DNA of 33,205 nt. Source: BPGL01 sp035463115 (GTDB taxonomy: Bacteria > Actinomycetota > UBA4738 > HRBIN12). The notes beneath the pieces were generated by a model. The model had not been told where the DNA came from. It searched no databases and saw only the letters and a list, made by a program, of their open reading frames with translations. Positions 1-7,780 of this stretch are shown here, one piece after another; position 1 is the stretch's first letter, and each line of letters begins with the position of its first letter. Where the stretch lies: contig DATHTO010000067.1 in assembly GCA_035463115.1 (NCBI GenBank), positions 1 through 33,205 on the forward strand, read 5' to 3'. Both the position numbers and the translations under genes were made by a program.

Positions 1-842
1 CGGCCGCCGTCGCCGGGCGCCGTCCGGCCGTCACGGCGGTGGCAGCGACGGCCTGGCTCGCCACGACCGTCCGTTCGGCATCGGAACGGATCGCCCCGGG
101 TCCGCGGACCCGGGGCGAGATCGCGACGATGGCGCTCACGAGCGCCGCGATCCCGTTCGCGGCGGTGGCTCACCGGATCGCCGGTGAGCTGCGCGCGAGG
201 GGCGCCCGGCCGCTCCGGCCCGGCGTGCGCACGGAGGCGGTGCTCTTCGACCGTGACGGGACGTTGGTGGTCGACGTGCCGTACAACGGCGATCCCGATC
301 TCGTGCGGCCGGTCGCGGACGCCGCGGAGGCGCTCCGGATGCTCCGCGCCGCCGGCGTCGCGACCGCCGTGATCACGAACCAGAGCGGCGTCGCGCGCGG
401 GCTCCTCGAGGTCGACGACGTCGAGCGGATCCACCGGCGGATGGTCGAGCTCCTCGGACCGCTCGGACCGCTCCTCTTCTGCCCGCACGGCCCGGCGGAC
501 GGGTGCCCGTGCAGGAAGCCGGAGAACGGTCTCGTCGTCGACGCGGCCCGCGCCCTCGGCGTCGATCCGACGGACTGCGTCGTCGTCGGCGACACCGGCG
601 CCGACGTCGGAGCCGCGCGTGCCGCCGGCGCCAGGGCGATCCTCGTGCCGAACGACGTGACGCTGCGGGGCGAGATCGACGATGCCGACGAGGTGGCCGG
701 CTCCGTCGTCGAGGCGGTCCGGTCGATCCTCGACGCCGACGTCTCGGTGCAAGGTGCGCTGCCGTCGCCGCTCGCCGGTCCGGGCGCCGACGGTGCTGCG
801 GCGCGCGACGCGATCGGGCGCGACCGGGCGCTCGCGTCCTAG
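1..842 (+). CDS. C-terminal part of a glycosyltransferase/HAD-IIIA phosphatase fusion (5' end outside window)
   Basis: The frame is open to the left edge, so the true start lies upstream; a GTG at 39 is the first possible internal start. The C-terminal ~180 residues are a HAD-IIIA phosphatase of the GmhB type (heptose-bisphosphate or histidinol-phosphate phosphatase-like). They contain the nucleophile motif DRDGT, the ITNQSG motif II, a Cys/His metal-binding loop (CPHGPADGCPC) followed by the RKPENG lysine region, and the GDTGADV acidic motif. The ~75 residues before it (PGPRTRGEIATM, then TSAAIP) look like the C-terminal end of family-2 glycosyltransferases, which occur fused to such phosphatases in actinobacteria; that part is inference because the GT core is off-window. 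The likely role is sugar-phosphate processing for cell-surface glycan. The stop overlaps the convergent CDGSH gene by 4 bases. Confidence 0.85.
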   Translation, partial: AAVAGRRPAVTAVAATAWLATTVRSASERIAPGPRTRGEIATMALTSAAIPFAAVAHRIAGELRARGARPLRPGVRTEAVLFDRDGTLVVDVPYNGDPDLVRPVADAAEALRMLRAAGVATAVITNQSGVARGLLEVDDVERIHRRMVELLGPLGPLLFCPHGPADGCPCRKPENGLVVDAARALGVDPTDCVVVGDTGADVGAARAAGARAILVPNDVTLRGEIDDADEVAGSVVEAVRSILDADVSVQGALPSPLAGPGADGAAARDAIGRDRALAS

Positions 843-1198
843 CCGGAACCGTCGGCGCGGTCGCCCCCGGACGGTTGCGGTCGGAGGTCGAGCGTGGGCG
901 TCGACCCGTTCGCGGTCGGCGTTCCCGCGCACGTGAAGCCTGCGGCGGTATGCGTGCCGTCGCAGAGAGGCTGGCGTCGGGAGCGTCCGCACCGGCAGAG
1001 CGCGACGACGCGTCGGCGCACGACGAGCTCGCTCCCGTCACCGTCGACGATCGTCACCGGTCCGCGGACGAGGAACGGCCCGTCGGGGTACGCGCGGATC
1101 TCCGCCCGACGGCGACGCGTCGGTGGAACCGCGCGCGCGTCGGCCCGCGCGACGTCGCCCGGGGCGTCAGGCGACACGGCCGGCGCCTCGTGCGGCAT
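839..1198 (-). CDS. CDGSH iron-sulfur domain protein (mitoNEET-like)
   Basis: A 119-residue protein with one CDGSH domain. The motif CRCGRSRRQPLCDGTH supplies Cys68, Cys70, Cys79 and His83, the 3Cys-1His ligands of the redox-active 2Fe-2S cluster in this family. The N-terminal ~30 residues are low-complexity and the start is uncertain: ATG at 1198 lies 32 bases inside the preceding gene, and later starts would still keep the domain. It is the last gene of a minus-strand run directly after an iron-containing redox enzyme. The same pairing is familiar from actinobacterial genomes, so an electron-transfer partnership is a reasonable inference, not something the sequence proves. Confidence 0.9.
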   Translation of the reverse strand: MPHEAPAVSPDAPGDVARADARAVPPTRRRRAEIRAYPDGPFLVRGPVTIVDGDGSELVVRRRVVALCRCGRSRRQPLCDGTHTAAGFTCAGTPTANGSTPTLDLRPQPSGGDRADGSG

Positions 1199-2222
1199 GC
1201 ATCCCCACGTCCGCCGGCTCGCGGTCCGGTGGCAGGAGGCTCGAGCGTCCGGCCCGCCACGAGGCCAACATCCCCTCGCCCGAACGGTCGTCGAGCGCCA
1301 GGAGGGCTCGGGCGCCGAACATGATCTGTGATGCGAGATGGGGCTCGGCCGCGGCGAGGCCGCCCGCGAGATCGTTCGCGGCGATCGCCTCGTGGACCGC
1401 GTCGGCCTCGACGTGCTCGTCGAAGAACCGCGTCGTCGCCTCGTCGAACCCGAGGCGACGCAGGCCGTTGCCGTAGCGACGGTTCGGCAGCGTCGACGTG
1501 AGCTCGAACATCGCGAGGTGGCCCACGAGCGCGCCACGGAGCCGTCGATGGAGTCCGAACAGCGACATCAGGTTCACCGTCGCGAGCGTGCTCCCCGGGA
1601 TGCGGGCGAGGTACGCGCCGTACGAGTCGTCGAGCCCGACCCCCCGCATCGTCTGGGCGAACAGCGCCGCGTGCATCCACGACGCGTCGCCACCGCCGTA
1701 CTCATCGGCCTGGATCTCGACGAGCGAGACCTTGGGCGCGCCGGTCAACCGTGGGATCGCGAACGAATGCGGGTCGGCCTCCTTCAGGTGGTACGCCGAT
1801 CGGTGGATCACGAACTCCTGGAACGTCTCGAGGTCCGCCTCCCGTTCGAGGAAGCGCGACGTCGTTCCCGGTCCTTCACGAGCGAGCGTCCGCAGCCCCG
1901 TGGGGACGTCGTCGGCGGCCACGGGGATGGGCGGCACGGCGATGCGGAGGGCTGCCTCGAACGGTCGCTCGAGCGCGAGGCGGCACGCCACCACCGCGGG
2001 ATCCCACTCCATCGCGTCGTCGACGTCGACGAGCCCGCGGTAGCTCAGCTCGTAGATCAGGTACAGCGCGAGGTGCAGATCGTCGTCGCCCAGCGGGTCG
2101 GCGCATCCCGCGACCAGCATCCGGAGCCGATCGGTGTCGGCCAGGGTGTCGGCTCCGCGCAGCCCCTCGATCACCGCCGAGCTGAGCGGTCCTCGCGCCG
2201 GCGGGAGCGACGCCGACGTCAT
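1167..2222 (-). CDS. Iron-containing redox enzyme family protein (heme-oxygenase-like fold)
   Basis: A 351-residue all-helical protein of the iron-containing redox enzyme family, related to heme-oxygenase-like diiron oxidases. Candidate metal-ligand segments are EIQADEYGGG (169-178) followed by His184, then GHLAMFE (234-240), and FFDEHVEADAVHE (267-279); the Glu/His spacing fits the helical-bundle metal site. The substrate is unknown. ATG at 2222 overlaps the stop of the upstream glycosyltransferase by 4 bases (ATGA), which fixes the start and implies co-translation. The 3' end overlaps the CDGSH gene, suggesting an oxygen- or iron-dependent oxidase with its own Fe-S redox partner. Confidence 0.85.
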   Translation of the reverse strand: MTSASLPPARGPLSSAVIEGLRGADTLADTDRLRMLVAGCADPLGDDDLHLALYLIYELSYRGLVDVDDAMEWDPAVVACRLALERPFEAALRIAVPPIPVAADDVPTGLRTLAREGPGTTSRFLEREADLETFQEFVIHRSAYHLKEADPHSFAIPRLTGAPKVSLVEIQADEYGGGDASWMHAALFAQTMRGVGLDDSYGAYLARIPGSTLATVNLMSLFGLHRRLRGALVGHLAMFELTSTLPNRRYGNGLRRLGFDEATTRFFDEHVEADAVHEAIAANDLAGGLAAAEPHLASQIMFGARALLALDDRSGEGMLASWRAGRSSLLPPDREPADVGMHAARGAGRVA

Positions 2223-3193
2223 ACCGACGCTCCCGCGAGCTGCCGGCGCAGCTCTCGCGGCGACGACGCGGCGCGCGGCAGTCGCCGTCCCGCGTACCGG
2301 ACCCCGCCTCGGAGCCGCGACGCGACCGCGAGCCACGCGCAGATCGCGCGCTCGAGGACCCAGACCGGCGCCCACCACGCCGCGCGTCGGTCGAACGCGG
2401 TCACGCCACGACCACGGCGGCGTCCCGCCTCGGCGAGCGCCACCGTCGCGGCGGCGCCCACGGCGACGTCGACCCACCCACGTCGTCCGCGGCGCCGCAG
2501 ACGGGCTGCGGCGACCGGCAGGATCGTCAGCCACGCCGCGAGCAGCCAGGGGCGCGCGAACTCGTCGTACGCCTGGCGGACACGCTGACCCGCGAAGTGT
2601 CGGAGCGTCGGCGGCACCCGGCGAACGAACACGTCGGGCGCGAAGGCCACGGTGCCGCCGCCCGCCCTGATCGTGCGCAGCAGCTCGAGGTTCTCGAACA
2701 AGACGTCGCCGTCGTACCCGCCGACGCGCAGCAACGCGTCGCGGCGGATCGCGACCGTGCCGCCCATGTCGTCGGCGACGGCGCGGTGGACGAGGATCCT
2801 GCCGGTGTCCCAGCGCGCGTGCCAGGGGAGGGGGGCGTAGACGTTCTGCGGCACGACGGCGTCGGCGCCCGCCAGGCGCTCGATGACGGCGTCCAGCGCC
2901 GCAGACGTGTACCGGACGTCGTCGTCGGCGATGACGACGAGGTCGTTCCGCGCGAGCGCCACGCCGGTGAGGACGCCTGCGACCTTCCCGTTGGCGCATC
3001 GGAACAGCTGGTCCGGCCGCGTCACGGTGGCGACGTCGCCGAGCGCCAGCAGGTTCGCGTCGAACACCTCGGCGCCGGATCCGTCGACCACGAGGAGTTC
3101 GTCGACGACGGCGGCGACCGACCGGAGGTACGCGACCGCGTCGTCCGCGAGCGGCGTCGGCGCACGCAACGGCAGCACGTACGAGAGCGTCAC
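2219..3193 (-). CDS. Family 2 glycosyltransferase
   Basis: A 324-residue GT-A type glycosyltransferase. The nucleotide-sugar region includes LVVDGSG (34-40) and an acidic DDD at 90-92 within VVIADDDVRY, the metal-binding site. Further on, DMGGTVAIRRDALLRVGGYD is the usual acceptor-side segment. A hydrophobic stretch after residue ~220 (PWLLAAWLTILPVAAA) and a second near 250-265 suggest membrane association. The short polybasic C-terminus fits a cytoplasmic inner face. It overlaps its upstream (HMA-like) and downstream (iron redox enzyme) neighbours by 4 bases each. Donor and acceptor cannot be read from the sequence; with the GT/HAD fusion nearby, envelope glycan synthesis is likely. Confidence 0.85.
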   Translation of the reverse strand: MTLSYVLPLRAPTPLADDAVAYLRSVAAVVDELLVVDGSGAEVFDANLLALGDVATVTRPDQLFRCANGKVAGVLTGVALARNDLVVIADDDVRYTSAALDAVIERLAGADAVVPQNVYAPLPWHARWDTGRILVHRAVADDMGGTVAIRRDALLRVGGYDGDVLFENLELLRTIRAGGGTVAFAPDVFVRRVPPTLRHFAGQRVRQAYDEFARPWLLAAWLTILPVAAARLRRRGRRGWVDVAVGAAATVALAEAGRRRGRGVTAFDRRAAWWAPVWVLERAICAWLAVASRLRGGVRYAGRRLPRAASSPRELRRQLAGASV

Positions 3194-3417
3194 CGATCCT
3201 CCAGCGACGCGATCTCGACGCCGACGATCCCTTCCGCGGCCACGCGGTTCAACAGCTCGCCCGCGTCGATCGACGCGTCGTCGTATTCCACGATCACGGC
3301 GGTGCGGAACTCGTCCACCGTGACGTCGTGTACGCCCTCGATCGTCCGAACGGCGTGGGCAGCTCCCGTGAGCGTGAAGTCGTCGTTCCGCCGCATCGTG
3401 AGCACCGCGCGCTTCAA
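3190..3417 (-). CDS. Small HMA-fold-like protein lacking the metal-binding cysteines
   Basis: A protein of about 75 residues with the beta-alpha-beta pattern of heavy-metal-associated (HMA) domains. The segments IEGVHDVTVDEFRTAVIVEYD and IDAGELLNRVAAEGIVGVE match the usual 'GV..v.vd....v.V.yd' and final helix. The CxxC of true metallochaperones is absent (the loop reads RRNDDFT). Start: TTG at 3417 forms a 4-base TTGA overlap with the upstream stop; an internal GTG or ATG a few codons later is possible. Its own stop overlaps the glycosyltransferase start by 4 bases. Metal binding therefore looks unlikely; a protein-interaction or regulatory role is only a guess. Confidence 0.65.
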   Translation of the reverse strand: MKRAVLTMRRNDDFTLTGAAHAVRTIEGVHDVTVDEFRTAVIVEYDDASIDAGELLNRVAAEGIVGVEIASLEDR

Positions 3418-3854
3418 GCGGAGGCCCCTCGGTCGTCGTCGACGTAGGAGTCGGGAGCGGTCGACGCGCCGGGCGCGTCCTGTCGCACGTGCACGGCCGA
3501 TTCCTCCGCCGTCGACGGATCCTGGCCGTCCGGCTCGCCCGTCGAGGTGAGCTCCGCCGTCTCGTCGGGGGTCCCGTCGTCGACGAGGCGCACGCCGTCG
3601 TCGTCGGCGGGAGGCGTTCCGCGGTCGGCCGTCTCTTCGTCGAGCCGGTCGGTCAGCGGCTTGCCGGCACGCTGTTCCGCGGCGGTCGTGCCCCACGCGT
3701 CGGACCCGCGGGCGTGCTCGCCGGGTGGCATCTGCTCGTCCACCGGGATCGGTTCGCGGACGGGGTTGGCGGTCGTGTGATCGGGAACGCCGAGCGCGTC
3801 CTCCTCGTACGTCGTCTCCGAGAGGTCGTCGGCGTCGTTCGGGTCGCGTCGCAT
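3414..3854 (-). CDS. DUF5709-like acidic protein
   Basis: A 146-residue very acidic, probably largely disordered protein. The central WGTTAAEQRAGKPLTDRLDEE segment is the recognisable core of DUF5709, a family confined mostly to actinobacteria and of unknown function. ATG at 3854 is the first start of the minus-strand set that continues through the HMA-like, GT2, iron-redox and CDGSH genes with 4-base overlaps. This is the most upstream gene, so the operon promoter should lie between 3855 and 4044, where a divergent gene also begins. No membrane segment or signal peptide is visible. Confidence 0.7.
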   Translation of the reverse strand: MRRDPNDADDLSETTYEEDALGVPDHTTANPVREPIPVDEQMPPGEHARGSDAWGTTAAEQRAGKPLTDRLDEETADRGTPPADDDGVRLVDDGTPDETAELTSTGEPDGQDPSTAEESAVHVRQDAPGASTAPDSYVDDDRGASA

Positions 3855-4044
3855 GGTCAGCCTCCGTCGACGGCCTCGTCGCCGTCGGGCCGGTGCTACC
3901 CACGCCGTCGAGGGACGACACTCCGATGGCGCGCCCCGGCCGGCCGGCGTCGTTGAGATGTCGGTCTGCTGGCGTTTCGCGCTCCGGCGCACGGGGAAAG
4001 GCTCGCCCACCGTTCCAGCCCGCCGTGAGAACCAGGAGGTCACG

Positions 4045-4287
4045 ATGGTCGTGAGGCGAGACGAGGCGATCCGAGGCACCGCGACCCCACAGAAGGGCAG
4101 GCGTCCTCGTCGCATGTCCGGGAACCGCCTCTGCGCGGCGGCGGACTGCACCACGAAGCTGTCGGTCTACAACCGCTCCGACTTCTGCTGGATCCACGAG
4201 GAGCCGCATCCCTTCGTGCTCGACGGCGTCCGCAAGCGTCGTGACGAGCCGATCGACCCCTCGACGGGGCCGCTCCGCGTCGCCTGA
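4045..4287 (+). CDS. Small Cys/His zinc-ribbon-like protein
   Basis: An 80-residue basic protein. ATG at 4045 is chosen over the longer frame (from 3853) because a strong AGGAGG ribosome-binding site lies at 4034-4039, six bases upstream. The core reads LCAAADCTTKLSVYN then RSDFCWIH, giving a C-x4-C-x12-C-x2-H pattern that can hold one zinc ion. Similar short 'C..C..LS.YN...C..H' motifs occur in small actinobacterial and phage proteins of unknown role. It is divergent from the DUF5709 operon. A nucleic-acid-binding function is plausible given the basic N-terminus, but is inference. Confidence 0.7.
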   Translation: MVVRRDEAIRGTATPQKGRRPRRMSGNRLCAAADCTTKLSVYNRSDFCWIHEEPHPFVLDGVRKRRDEPIDPSTGPLRVA

Positions 4288-4614
4288 CCGCCCTTCCGGC
4301 GTCGCCGCGAGCGCACGACCGTTTGTCGCCATCCCGGAGCGGGTATCCAGCCGACACCTGACAGCTGGCGGGGCGTGCTGCAGGGAGGACGGGGCATCGG
4401 CTGGCAGGCGTGCCCGTCCGTGGAGGGAACATCAACGGATCCCACGGTCCCGCCGGGTCCTGTGTGACAGGGCCGCGGATCCCGGGTCTCGGCGATGGGA
4501 GGGCACGGGCTGGGCGCTCCCATCGCCTCACCCGTCGGATCCACGCACCCCGGGATCCCACGCTGCCCCGCGGCATCCCACGGAGCGCGAGCTCGCGCGA
4601 TCGCCTCCACCCCG
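4288..4614. other. Convergent intergenic spacer with nested inverted repeats
   Basis: No convincing coding frame was found in these 327 bases between two convergent genes. The spacer carries at least three inverted repeats: 4387-4396 with 4411-4419 (imperfect), 4477-4486 with 4549-4558 (10 of 10), and nested inside it 4491-4501 with 4517-4527 (11 of 11). Copies of short GGATCCC/GGGATCC words recur throughout. This may be bidirectional termination or a structured transcript. Confidence 0.6.
4491..4527. terminator. Hairpin, candidate bidirectional terminator
   Basis: Perfect 11-base stem (4491-4501 with 4517-4527) around a 15-base loop, lying between the convergent gene ends at 4287 and 4615. 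No U-run follows on either strand, which is common in G+C-rich actinobacteria but weakens the call. It is enclosed by a second 10-base inverted repeat (4477-4486 with 4549-4558). Confidence 0.45.
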
Positions 4615-5382
4615 TCAGCGGCGGATGACCGACACGAGCGAGCCGAGCAGGTCCTCGAGCGTCTCGGCGTCCCGCACCGCGGCGCCGCCGGGGTCGTTGT
4701 TGAAGTAGCAGAAGACGTCGCCGACGGGCAGGCGCGCGATCCGGTCCGCCCAACGACGCAGCTTCGCCGGCGGGTAGGCGAACGCGTCGGCGGTCCCTCG
4801 GTGGAACCGGACGTAGCTCCAGCCGCCGGTGACGTGGGAGCGGACGCGCGCGCCGGGCCGATCGGCGAGCACCCATGCGGCCCCGACGTCGTCCAGCGCC
4901 GCGAGCACGTCGTCGGTCTCCCACGACGGGTCGCGGAACTCGAACGCCGCTCGCATCCCCGTCGGGAGCATCGCGAGGGTGTCCTCGAGCAGCCGAAGCT
5001 CGCGCGGGAACCGCGGGGGGAACTGGAACAGCACGGGACCGAGCGCCGGTCCGAGACCGGTCGCCGCCTCCCAGAACCGGGTGATCGGCTCGTGGGGATC
5101 GCGGAGCCGGCGGATGTGCGTGAAGTACCGGCTCATCTTCGCGGCGAACACGAACCCGGGCGGCACGCGTTCGCGCCACCGCTCGAACGTGCTTCGAGGC
5201 GGTAGCCGGTAGAACGAGGCGTTCAGCTCGACGGTGGGGAACCGCTCGGCGATGTGCTCGAGCCATCGACCCTGGGGCAGCCCGGGCGGGTACACGTGCT
5301 GCTTCCAGTCCCGGTACACCCAGCCGCTCGTGCCGATCCGGACGTCCACGGCGAGGGCGTACCCGGCGGGGAGCCGCCTCAC
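4615..5382 (-). CDS. DUF72 (YecE-like) family protein
   Basis: A 255-residue TIM-barrel-like DUF72 protein. Hallmarks are RIGTSGWVYRDW at the N-terminus, NASFYRLP, FAAKMSRYFTHIRRL, GPVLFQFPPRF, AFEFRDPSW, YVRFHRG, and CYFNNDPGGAAV at the end. The length is normal for the family. The start is taken as GTG 5382, nine bases after the preceding gene; a GTG at 5349 would give the more typical beginning VDVRIGTSGW and cannot be excluded. The biochemical role of the family is not established. The tight spacing to the dehydrogenase-like gene suggests one transcript. Confidence 0.88.
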   Translation of the reverse strand: MRRLPAGYALAVDVRIGTSGWVYRDWKQHVYPPGLPQGRWLEHIAERFPTVELNASFYRLPPRSTFERWRERVPPGFVFAAKMSRYFTHIRRLRDPHEPITRFWEAATGLGPALGPVLFQFPPRFPRELRLLEDTLAMLPTGMRAAFEFRDPSWETDDVLAALDDVGAAWVLADRPGARVRSHVTGGWSYVRFHRGTADAFAYPPAKLRRWADRIARLPVGDVFCYFNNDPGGAAVRDAETLEDLLGSLVSVIRR

Positions 5383-5391
5383 GCGTCTCCG

Positions 5392-6534
5392 TCACGCCGT
5401 GCGGCGCGCGTCACGATCGCGGAAACGCAGGCACGCGCGTCGCAACGCCCGTTCGTGGAACGACCCGTCGGCACGGAGCGCCGCGACGGAGCCGCGCTCC
5501 ACGAGCGCGAGCAAGAGGGGCTCGAGCTGCATCCCGTACAGCTCCATGCACGGCTTCGGCCGGACGCCCGGCCACGAGTAGCAGCTGACGGTGTGGCGCC
5601 GGTGCGCCGTGGGGACCCCGGCCGGGATCGTCGCCTTCCAGTCCGGGTCGTCGGGAGCGAACACGTACCGGTCGAGATCGCCGCGCGGGATCCCCTCGAT
5701 GCTGCGCACGGTCTGCGGATGCGTCAGCCGCTGATCCCGATCGATGAGGTACGGGTCGACGACGAGATCGCAGATCACGGCGTGGGGAGGAAGGGCCGCC
5801 AGCCACGCGTTCGGGATCAGCGGACGCGTTGCGTCGTCGCGCTGACTCGCATCGACGAGCAGATCCGTTCCAGAGAGCAGCTGCCGCATCAGCGCCGGGT
5901 CGTTCGTCACGTTGCGCCCGACGCCGTGCACCACGACGCCGGCCACACCGGCGCGGAGCAGCTCGTCCCGGCGGGCCGCATCGCCGTACTTCGTCGCCGC
6001 CTCGACGGCGTGCCGGCCGATCGTGCCGACGCCCGTCACGAGGACCTGGGTCGGCGCCCGCTGCCGGTCCGTGAAGCGGTCCCACGTCGACGCGAGGACG
6101 CCGAACGCGGCGCCGACGCCGTTCCACGCGACCGCCGGCGCGTTCACGACGAGTCGATCGCCGACGTCGTCGACGATCGCGTCGAGCGACACGGCGTCGA
6201 TGTCCAGTTGACGGAGCCGCGCGACCCGTGCGGGGCGGGTTCCGTAGTGCATCATCGAGACGAGCGTGGCACCGGGCCGCAACGTCGAGAACTCGTCCGT
6301 CTCGGGACACCGCAGCGTGACGACCACGTCCTGCGCGAACGCCTCGGCGTCGTCGACCAACCGGAGCCCGGGAACCGCATCGAGGTAGTCGTGCCGGGAC
6401 AGCCCCATCCCCGACCCGATGTCCGACCCCGCGACGACGGTGGCGCCCGCGCGCGCCAGCGCCGCGAGCAGCGGCGGAAGGAAGTCCCGGCGTTCGCCGG
6501 CCTCCTTGTGCATCCGTGGGAACCCGACGCGCAT
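5392..6534 (-). CDS. Alanine dehydrogenase/PNT-like NAD(P)-binding protein
   Basis: A 380-residue protein related to the alanine dehydrogenase / transhydrogenase N-terminal (AlaDh_PNT) fold. The N-terminus RVGFPRMHKEAGERRDF resembles the conserved 'GxPKExxxxExRV' opening, and a Rossmann turn is visible in VLVTGVGTIGRHAVEAA (about residues 165-182). The C-terminal third (YSWPGVRPKPCMELYGMQLEP) differs from canonical alanine dehydrogenase, so substrate assignment is not safe; a different amino or imino acid substrate or a regulatory role is possible. The ATG at 6534 has a GGAGG-type site just upstream, and a TACGGT hexamer lies upstream as a possible -10. It precedes the DUF72 gene by 9 bases. 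Confidence 0.65.
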   Translation of the reverse strand: MRVGFPRMHKEAGERRDFLPPLLAALARAGATVVAGSDIGSGMGLSRHDYLDAVPGLRLVDDAEAFAQDVVVTLRCPETDEFSTLRPGATLVSMMHYGTRPARVARLRQLDIDAVSLDAIVDDVGDRLVVNAPAVAWNGVGAAFGVLASTWDRFTDRQRAPTQVLVTGVGTIGRHAVEAATKYGDAARRDELLRAGVAGVVVHGVGRNVTNDPALMRQLLSGTDLLVDASQRDDATRPLIPNAWLAALPPHAVICDLVVDPYLIDRDQRLTHPQTVRSIEGIPRGDLDRYVFAPDDPDWKATIPAGVPTAHRRHTVSCYSWPGVRPKPCMELYGMQLEPLLLALVERGSVAALRADGSFHERALRRACLRFRDRDARRTA

Positions 6535-6708
6535 CCCAGCCTCCGCGTGCGTCCGTGTCGCGACCGTACCCGCCGACGCGACGCGGGTGAGGCGTCGTCC
6601 GGCCCGCTCGGCGTGGGTCGGTCGGCCGTCGGGCATCCCGCGGTGGCGCGAGGTCGTCGCCGCTCGTAAGGTGGCCCGCGTCCCACTTCGGACGCGACGG
6701 AGGCGACG

Positions 6709-7671
6709 GTGGACTGGTACCTCGAAGCGGACAGCGACGCCACGCAGGCGACCGCGTTGCGTCACGAGATCGTCTCGTTCCTGGAGCGACATGCGTCCGA
6801 GGGCTCGGACCTCGACGCGGCGGGCGTGATCGTCGCAGAGCTGATCGCCAACGCCGTCCGTCACACCGGGGGCCCGGTCTGGGCGACGGTCGACTGGAGC
6901 CACCGGGAGCCGACGCTGATCGTGCGGGACCTCGGGCCGGGGTTCCGTCTGCCGGACGATCCTCATCTGCCGCCGATGGAGTCAGTCGGTGGCCGCGGGC
7001 TGTACATCGCCTCGCAGCTCGCGCCCGAGCTCGCGCAGCGGACCGAGCGGTCCGTCGGCGCGGACGTGCGCGCGACGTTGCCCGTGACGCGGGAAACGGA
7101 GGTCAGCATCGACCCGACCCGGCACGTGCTGCCGTCGCTCCCGGACGCCGCCGAGGCCGGCCCCGACGGCACGTTCGGTCGCGAGTCGTTCCTCCGTGCG
7201 CTGGTCGTCCAGCTCGCGACGTCGCTCGAGGAGACGCAGGGCCCCGCCGCGGCGCAGGCCGCCGTCGCGCAGGTCGGAACCGATGTGGGCGCCCGCATGG
7301 AGGACGCGTACCGCAAGGCGAACCGGCTCGACGGACCGCTCGACGTCGAGCAGACGGCCGACCTGTACGTGGGGCTCAAGAACGCGATCGGCGGGCGGTT
7401 CCGGGTGACGGAACGGCACGCCGACCGGATCGTCCTCACGACCGACGCGTGCCCGTTCGGTGACGTGGTCCGACGGTCGCCGTCGCTCTGCCGCATGACC
7501 TCGAGCGTGTTCGGCGGCATCGCCGCCCGCAACGTCCGCGGCGCGGCGGTGCAGCTCGAAGAGCGCATCGCCGTCGGCGATCCCGGCTGTCGCGTGGTGG
7601 TGTGGCTCGAGGAACCGCCCAACAGCCAGCGCGAGCTCGTGCACGTGTACCGCGCACGCGCCGGCGACTGA
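6709..7671 (+). CDS. Histidine-kinase-like ATPase fused to a methanogen output domain (MetOD1)
   Basis: A 320-residue two-domain signalling protein. Residues ~1-130 are an RsbW/SpoIIAB-like HATPase_c_2 domain with N-box ELIANAVRHTGG, G1 box VRDLGPGF and G2 box GGRGLYIA, all intact. Residues ~165-320 match the methanogen output domain: three conserved cysteines, Cys248 (ACPFG), Cys261 (LCRMTSSVFGG) and Cys294 (GDPGCRV), plus IAARN. No transmitter helix is present, so it is an anti-sigma or anti-anti-sigma kinase type protein and not a two-component kinase. GTG 6709 follows a GGAGG site (6699-6703). It lies 109 bases ahead of the SpoIIE phosphatase gene, its probable functional partner. The cysteine set could bind a metal or heme, or sense redox. 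Confidence 0.8.
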   Translation: MDWYLEADSDATQATALRHEIVSFLERHASEGSDLDAAGVIVAELIANAVRHTGGPVWATVDWSHREPTLIVRDLGPGFRLPDDPHLPPMESVGGRGLYIASQLAPELAQRTERSVGADVRATLPVTRETEVSIDPTRHVLPSLPDAAEAGPDGTFGRESFLRALVVQLATSLEETQGPAAAQAAVAQVGTDVGARMEDAYRKANRLDGPLDVEQTADLYVGLKNAIGGRFRVTERHADRIVLTTDACPFGDVVRRSPSLCRMTSSVFGGIAARNVRGAAVQLEERIAVGDPGCRVVVWLEEPPNSQRELVHVYRARAGD

Positions 7672-7780
7672 CCGCGGTGGCGCCGAAGGTCTGCGGCGGG
7701 CCTCCGCCGCGATCGCCGGTTGACCGGACACCGCCGACGGAGGTACAAGGCGGCCAGGAGCGGATCAGGAGCGGAACCAC

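Noticed and set aside
1167..2999. A single 610-residue minus-strand protein
   Set aside because: The N-terminal half is an Arg-rich shadow of the glycosyltransferase gene in another frame; the real gene starts at the ATG at 2222.
5254..6669. Long plus-strand frame opposite the AlaDH-like gene
   Set aside because: Composition is Arg/Asp/His-rich with no domain, typical of antisense frames in G+C-rich DNA. The minus-strand gene has clear motifs.
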